A stretch of DNA of 64,000 bases from Bacteroidales bacterium UBA5197. GTDB taxonomy: Bacteria > Bacteroidota > Bacteroidia > Bacteroidales > Lentimicrobiaceae. Where the stretch lies: contig DHVX01000072.1 of assembly GCA_002412885.1 (NCBI GenBank), positions 124,001 through 188,000 on the forward strand, in the 5' to 3' direction. Shown here piece after piece: positions 41,601 to 47,600 of the stretch. The first letter of the stretch is position 1, and each line of letters starts with the position of its first letter. Made by a program: the position numbers and the translations under genes. The notes below the pieces were generated by a model. That model was not told where the DNA came from. It was given only the letters and a program-made list of their open reading frames with translations, and did not search any database.

Positions 41601-44600
41601 AATGGTGTTGTTTTGGATATTTCCGGCACTCGTTGTGGAAAAATGTATGCCATTTATCATCCCTAAAGATGTGGTTGAGGTTATATTAATTGACCCGCTT
41701 CCCTCGGATGATCCAATGGTATTGCCGGTAATATTACCAATGTTGACACTTCCCTGGGTTAGCACCGAAATGCCCGAGAATATTCCGGGCCTTGTAGCTA
41801 AACCGCTCGAGGTAGTCAATGAAATTCCTGCAACAGTATTTCCCTGAACACTGGAGAAGGAGGTTAGCCCTACCGTCATTTCAATACCCCTGTACAAAAC
41901 GGCCACATTACCACTATAGGTTGTATAGCCATTGGATTCTGCATCAGCAAAACCAATTACATTATCGTTGATAATATAGTCCACTCCTGAGGCTGTTACA
42001 ATCCTTATGCCCCAGTGTGTAGCTCCTGTTGTTGCCGTTCTTGACTCAGTTTGATAGAACCTGTTTTCGGTAATACTCCAGGCTGAACTGTTGGAAGCAA
42101 TAAAAATTCCGGCAGAGTTGCCGGTTGCGCTAAAGTAGTTAGCAATGTTGCAATTTGAAATTGTAATATTGCTGTTATCGGCAGTAACCGATGAACCTGC
42201 CGAATAAATGGCATTGGTAGGAGTTGAAATGCCATCAGAAATATTACAGTATTCAATTGCATTGTTGTCGTTCCCCACAAGCGAGCCTGTGCTAAAATCA
42301 ATAAGTCCACTGGTCCCCGATGTTGTAACTCCCTTCACATTGCAATAGCGAATGGTGTTGTTGGTGGCATCGTTTATAAACCTGAAAACCGAACCAGCAG
42401 TGTTTGTATTTGAAAATGTCAAACTGGCTTCACCCTGTAAATTAGCACGTCCGTCAATGGTAACATTGTCAGCTCCGTTAAGATCAATAAGCGTGGTTGC
42501 GATGCTGCCATCTACCTTCAGCCCCGATGAGGTTGGATAAATTAAAATTGAATTGTAATTTGCATCGCCTGCACCGGAAGCATTTAATACACATGAAGCT
42601 GATTCAGTAAGGTTGTCGTTTATTTCAATATTTATATCTCCATTAAAAACTCCGGCATTAATATCATCAAAGGCAGCCTTCAGGCTTGGGTATGACGAAC
42701 TGCTCACACCCATTGTGGCAGCAACAGTTACTGGCAAGACAAATGACTGGGAGCTGCGGGTCAAACCAAAACCAACAAAATAGGCATTTACCGTTGTAAG
42801 TGTTGCACCGCTTGCTGAAGCATGCCTGAGGTTCATTTGGTAAGTCTCGTTTTGGTTCAGGTTCTGGATGAGGCCTGAATAGGACCCGCTGCATCTGTGT
42901 TCTGAATTCATTAAATATTTTCTGAGGTCCAATCCATCATAAATATCATTTACGCCGGATTTCACGAGAAAATCAAATCGCGGGGAAGATGTCTCAATGT
43001 TTGTTTGAATTAAAAACTGGGCCTGTGCGAAAATATCCGTACTTGTCTTTGGGGTAATATAATTCTCTATGACACTACTAAAATCCGTGCTGCTTGTTGA
43101 AATTGAAGATTTTGATGAAATGAAAGTTGGGAAGTAACCATCAGGAGTGCTCAATGCAACAACGGCAAGATTGAGTTGGTGTGTAACAAAGGTAGACGTG
43201 CCGGCAATTTTCCGGTGAGCCACCCTGAAGTCATAATTACCCGGCTCAGTGTTTTCGGGCATAATACCCACAAGGCTGATGGTTCCTTTTTGCTGGCCGG
43301 GAGGTGCACGTAATATGGGATAACTGAGGTTCTTCCAATCGCTTTCACTGCTTTTTTTGTATTGCAAAACCCACTGTCCTGTTGCCAGATCAACAGTTCC
43401 TCCGTCAGTTTTTTGATTGTAACCAGATGCAGATACATAAAAACCTCCCTTGCCGGAAGAATTAGCAGGTAAAATATTATTGGTGCTGATAACAGCGGTT
43501 TCCCAATTTTCTGTAAGGGTTTGCGTTGCATTGAGTTGCTTTATGTCGCAGTTCAATTGATGCGTGCCATCGTACAAAGCAATAGCGGTCATATTGATGG
43601 TTGTTTCCAATGTAAGCAAAGGATTCGTCATTTGTTGGAAAGCAAAAGTCCGGTTGCCTGTATATGCGCTTACATCAAAAATATACACAATTGATCCAAT
43701 CAGATCTCTTCCGGAAATTGCATGTTCGATTACTCCACTGTTAATTACATCGGGATTTGATTGGTCAGCAATCCTGAAAAACGCAGTACCCGTATTTCCG
43801 AAAGGGGTGGAAAAGCTGGTAAAAGAAGCCGTTACCAAAACCTTGTCAACATTGGTAACATCTATTGAAACCTCGGCTGCCCCAACATTTTGATAGGTGT
43901 CGGATGTTGTGGTGCCCGTTCCTTCATAACTCACGCCGGTAAGGCTTTGGTTAGAAAGTGCCCATTGCCGTTCATCAAAGCATGTGGGCAGGTCGTTGAT
44001 GTCAATGCCGTTTAAAAGTACGTAATTGTCAAGCGTATTCAATCCCGATCTTCCCAAAACATTGATGTTACCTGTGGATGACACATAATCAGTGACGGAA
44101 AGATCATTTTCGGAATTATTATTCAGTTCACTATCAAGATAACCAAATGAAAAATCCACAACCATATTACTTCCGCCGGTTATTGCCATATCATTATATC
44201 TTTCAATGGCATTGGCCTTCCACGAAGGCGCCTGGCCTATCATAGTTTTAACTGAAAGCTCTGTTGGCAGGGTTCCTCCTGTTGAAAAGGTTATGGTTGT
44301 ATTTTGGTTTCCAAAGGAATAGGGTGTCCCAGCAGAAAAAGAGCTACGCCTTACAACCCCTGTAACGTCGCCAAAACCAATGGTGGTGGCGTCGCTTCCC
44401 ATATCCAGGGTATAACTGCCCATATCAAGTATTCCTTTGGTGGATGTTGGATTTCCGGTAGAAAGATCCAATATACCATTTACGGTAATGTTTCCAGAAG
44501 CAGTAGCTCCTCCGACGCCACTCATTACAAAATTATTGAAAGTGCCTGCAACGGCCGTTTGCGCATCAGTTCCTGCATACTCAAAGGTTCCGCCCCATGT

Positions 44601-47600
44601 TAATCCTGTCGGAACCGGGGTTGAAGATGAGTTTTCAGTGATGATGGTTCCTGCGTTGGATAGTGCACCTGCGATGGATGTCAGCTTGTTTTCAGCCAGG
44701 TTAAAAATGGCACCCTCGGCCACCGTAAGATTGCCCGCCAGACTCAGATCAGTTGATGCGCCATGCACAACCCCTCGAATTGCATTTGAAATGGTTAAAT
44801 TGTGAACCGAAAATCCGCTTGCTGAGCCAATGGTTTGCAGGCTATCGCCATTAAAAACCAGTGTGGAAGTGGATGGGATGAAGGTGCCTCCGTTGTTTAA
44901 CCAATCACCAAAAACACTGTGTGTATACGAGGCTGCATTGAAAGTACTGCCTGTTTCGAGCGTTACATTTCCGCTGAAAGTGATGGCATTACCCGCTGTA
45001 GCCGAAGCGGTTCCCGCCATTGTAAAATCATTTACGATCTGTAATGCGGAACCAGGCATGGTCTTCGTTCCGCTACCACTGAGGATCAAGGTGCTATATC
45101 GGTTCGTATTAGAATTTGGAACAACCACGGTTTGATTGTTTCCTTTATACTCCACAGTTGATGCACCCCTGACGACAGGACGAAGTGGTCCGGCATTATT
45201 AACAGCACCGGTAATGCCCAAATAAGTGCCATTTTCAAGAATAAGCACGGCATCTTCGTGAACAGTAAGGTGATGGAAGTTGGTAGAGCCACCCATGCTT
45301 GCATTTGCATTTGTAAAAATCACCTCACTGTTACCTGCATTAAATGTTCCTCCCTGATTGTTCCATGCATAGTCTGCACCATTAACTGTGAAAACTGCAT
45401 CCTCTGCAGCATTTAAAATACCACCACTTTGGATCAGGATTGATTTGCAACTTGCAGTAAGTGGCAATTCGGGATCAAAATCAGTTGTAGCTGCATCTGG
45501 AATGGTAACGGCTGTAATGTCAGAAGGGGCACCATTGGGCGTCCAGTTTTGGGCGGTGCTCCAGGAAGTGCTCACCGATCCGTTCCAGGTTAGGGCAAGC
45601 AACTGAGACTCGGCGAGTGTTACTTCGCGGTGGCCGAAAGAGTCTGCAAAAACCCCGATATTAACATCGGAAATGGAAACCCAGTTTTGAAAGGTGTTGT
45701 AGTCGCCTTTACCGTATTCAATCAGGTTAGACGCCGGAGTAAAAAACTGAACAAAGAAAACCAGCAGGTTTTCAGGATTTCCGTTCAATTCGCTTTCGTG
45801 ATAATATGCTTGCAGGGTTGCACTTGTTCCGCTTCCGCCTGTTTGAATTATATCATACACCCTCAAAATACCATCCGTTTTCCATGCAGGAGCCTCACCT
45901 ATTCTTATTTTAAGGCTTACGGATGAGGGCAATGTGCCTACAGTGGGAAAGGAAATGGACGTGTATCTGTTTCCAAAAGTGTAAGTTTCATCAGCAAGAA
46001 TAGTATTACGGGTCACAATTCCGGTAACATCGCCCGGGCCAATAGTGGTTGCATCGGGTCCCATCGTTAAAGTGTATGAAGAATAGGTGGGTGTATATGT
46101 GGTGGCCATCTCAAGGATTCCATGAGATAATGAAGGATTGACCGCTGCCAGGTTTAGGATTCCATTCACCGTGATGTTGCCATTGGCTACTGCACCACCC
46201 GTGCCACTCATAGTCAGGTGGTTGTAAGTTCCGGCTACCGCTGTCTGACTTATAGCCGCGGCATATACAAAGTTGCCTCCCCATGTCCTGCCTGTGGGAA
46301 CCGGGCTTGCTGATGTATTTTGTGTTCGGATAGTTCCGTTGTTGGTAATAGTTTCAGTAACTGAGATTAAGCGATTCGCAGAAAGATTGAATATTGTACC
46401 TGTATCCACGGTCAGGTTGCCCGCAAGGCTACAATCTGTGCTCTCGCCCAACATCACACTGGCACTTGTATTGCTGATAGTCAAGTTATTTGTTTCGAGA
46501 CCAGAAACAGAAGTGATTGTTTGTAAACCACTTCCACTAAAAACCAATGTACTGCTGGCAGGTGTAAATGTTCCCCCTTCATTGGTCCAGTTGCCTTCAA
46601 CAATATGGGTAAAAGATCCGGCATTAAATTCAGCATCAGTGCCAATCAATACATTTTCATGCACTTCAACCGGCCCTGCTAATGTAACTGATGCAGTGCC
46701 AATAATTGAGAAATTCCCATGAATTCCCAATACTTCCGGGCTGGTAACCGGCATGGACTTTACTCCTGAACCACTGAGAATCAGATGGTGATACCCCGGG
46801 CTGGTACCATTTGGATTAACAATATCCTGATTGCCACCATTATATTCTACTGTACCAGGAAACTGGTCAGCATGAAAGGTCCCATTGTTGGTCAGTACAC
46901 CGGCAATCCGCATTATGGAGTGGGTGGTCATGATAAGTCCGGCTCCGGTTTCGATGGTAACATTGTAAAAGTTGGTTTCACCGGCTAAGGTGGCCGCTGA
47001 ATTGATAAACATAACAGTACTTGTGCCTGGATTGAAAGTTCCGTCATTGTACCATGCCGATGCTCCCCCGGTAATTATTAACGATGTTCCTGTGCCACCA
47101 TTCACAATTGCTCCTTCTTCAATGGTCATGGTTTTAATAGAAGTTGAGCCAGGCAAAGTTGGATAATGAGTGCAACCTGCAGGTATTAAAACATCACTTG
47201 TTCCATCAGGCACTTCAGAGCCAACCCAGTTCAGATTGGCATTCCAGTTGGTTTCTTGCCCGGGAACAGTACCAGTCCAGGTATATTTTGGAGATTCACT
47301 CTCAGCTAAAGTCCAGAGGTTAGTACCAAAAGTTGTAGGGGCAAATTCAACGCTTCCAATCAGCCCCACCCAATTTTCAGTCGTACTTGCACTCACCCGG
47401 CCATATTCATTAGGATCATCATCTGCTATTTTTGCCCAAAAAACAAGTTGGTTTTCAATATTCCCGTTCAGCTCGCCATCCTTATAAGCAAGCCTTACAG
47501 CCGGTAAACTTCCGCTTCCTCCTTTCCTGACAATGTCATACTCTCTTAGAATGGCAGTGTTTTTCCATGTGGGCGCCTGCCCAATTGTAGTTTTTATAGC

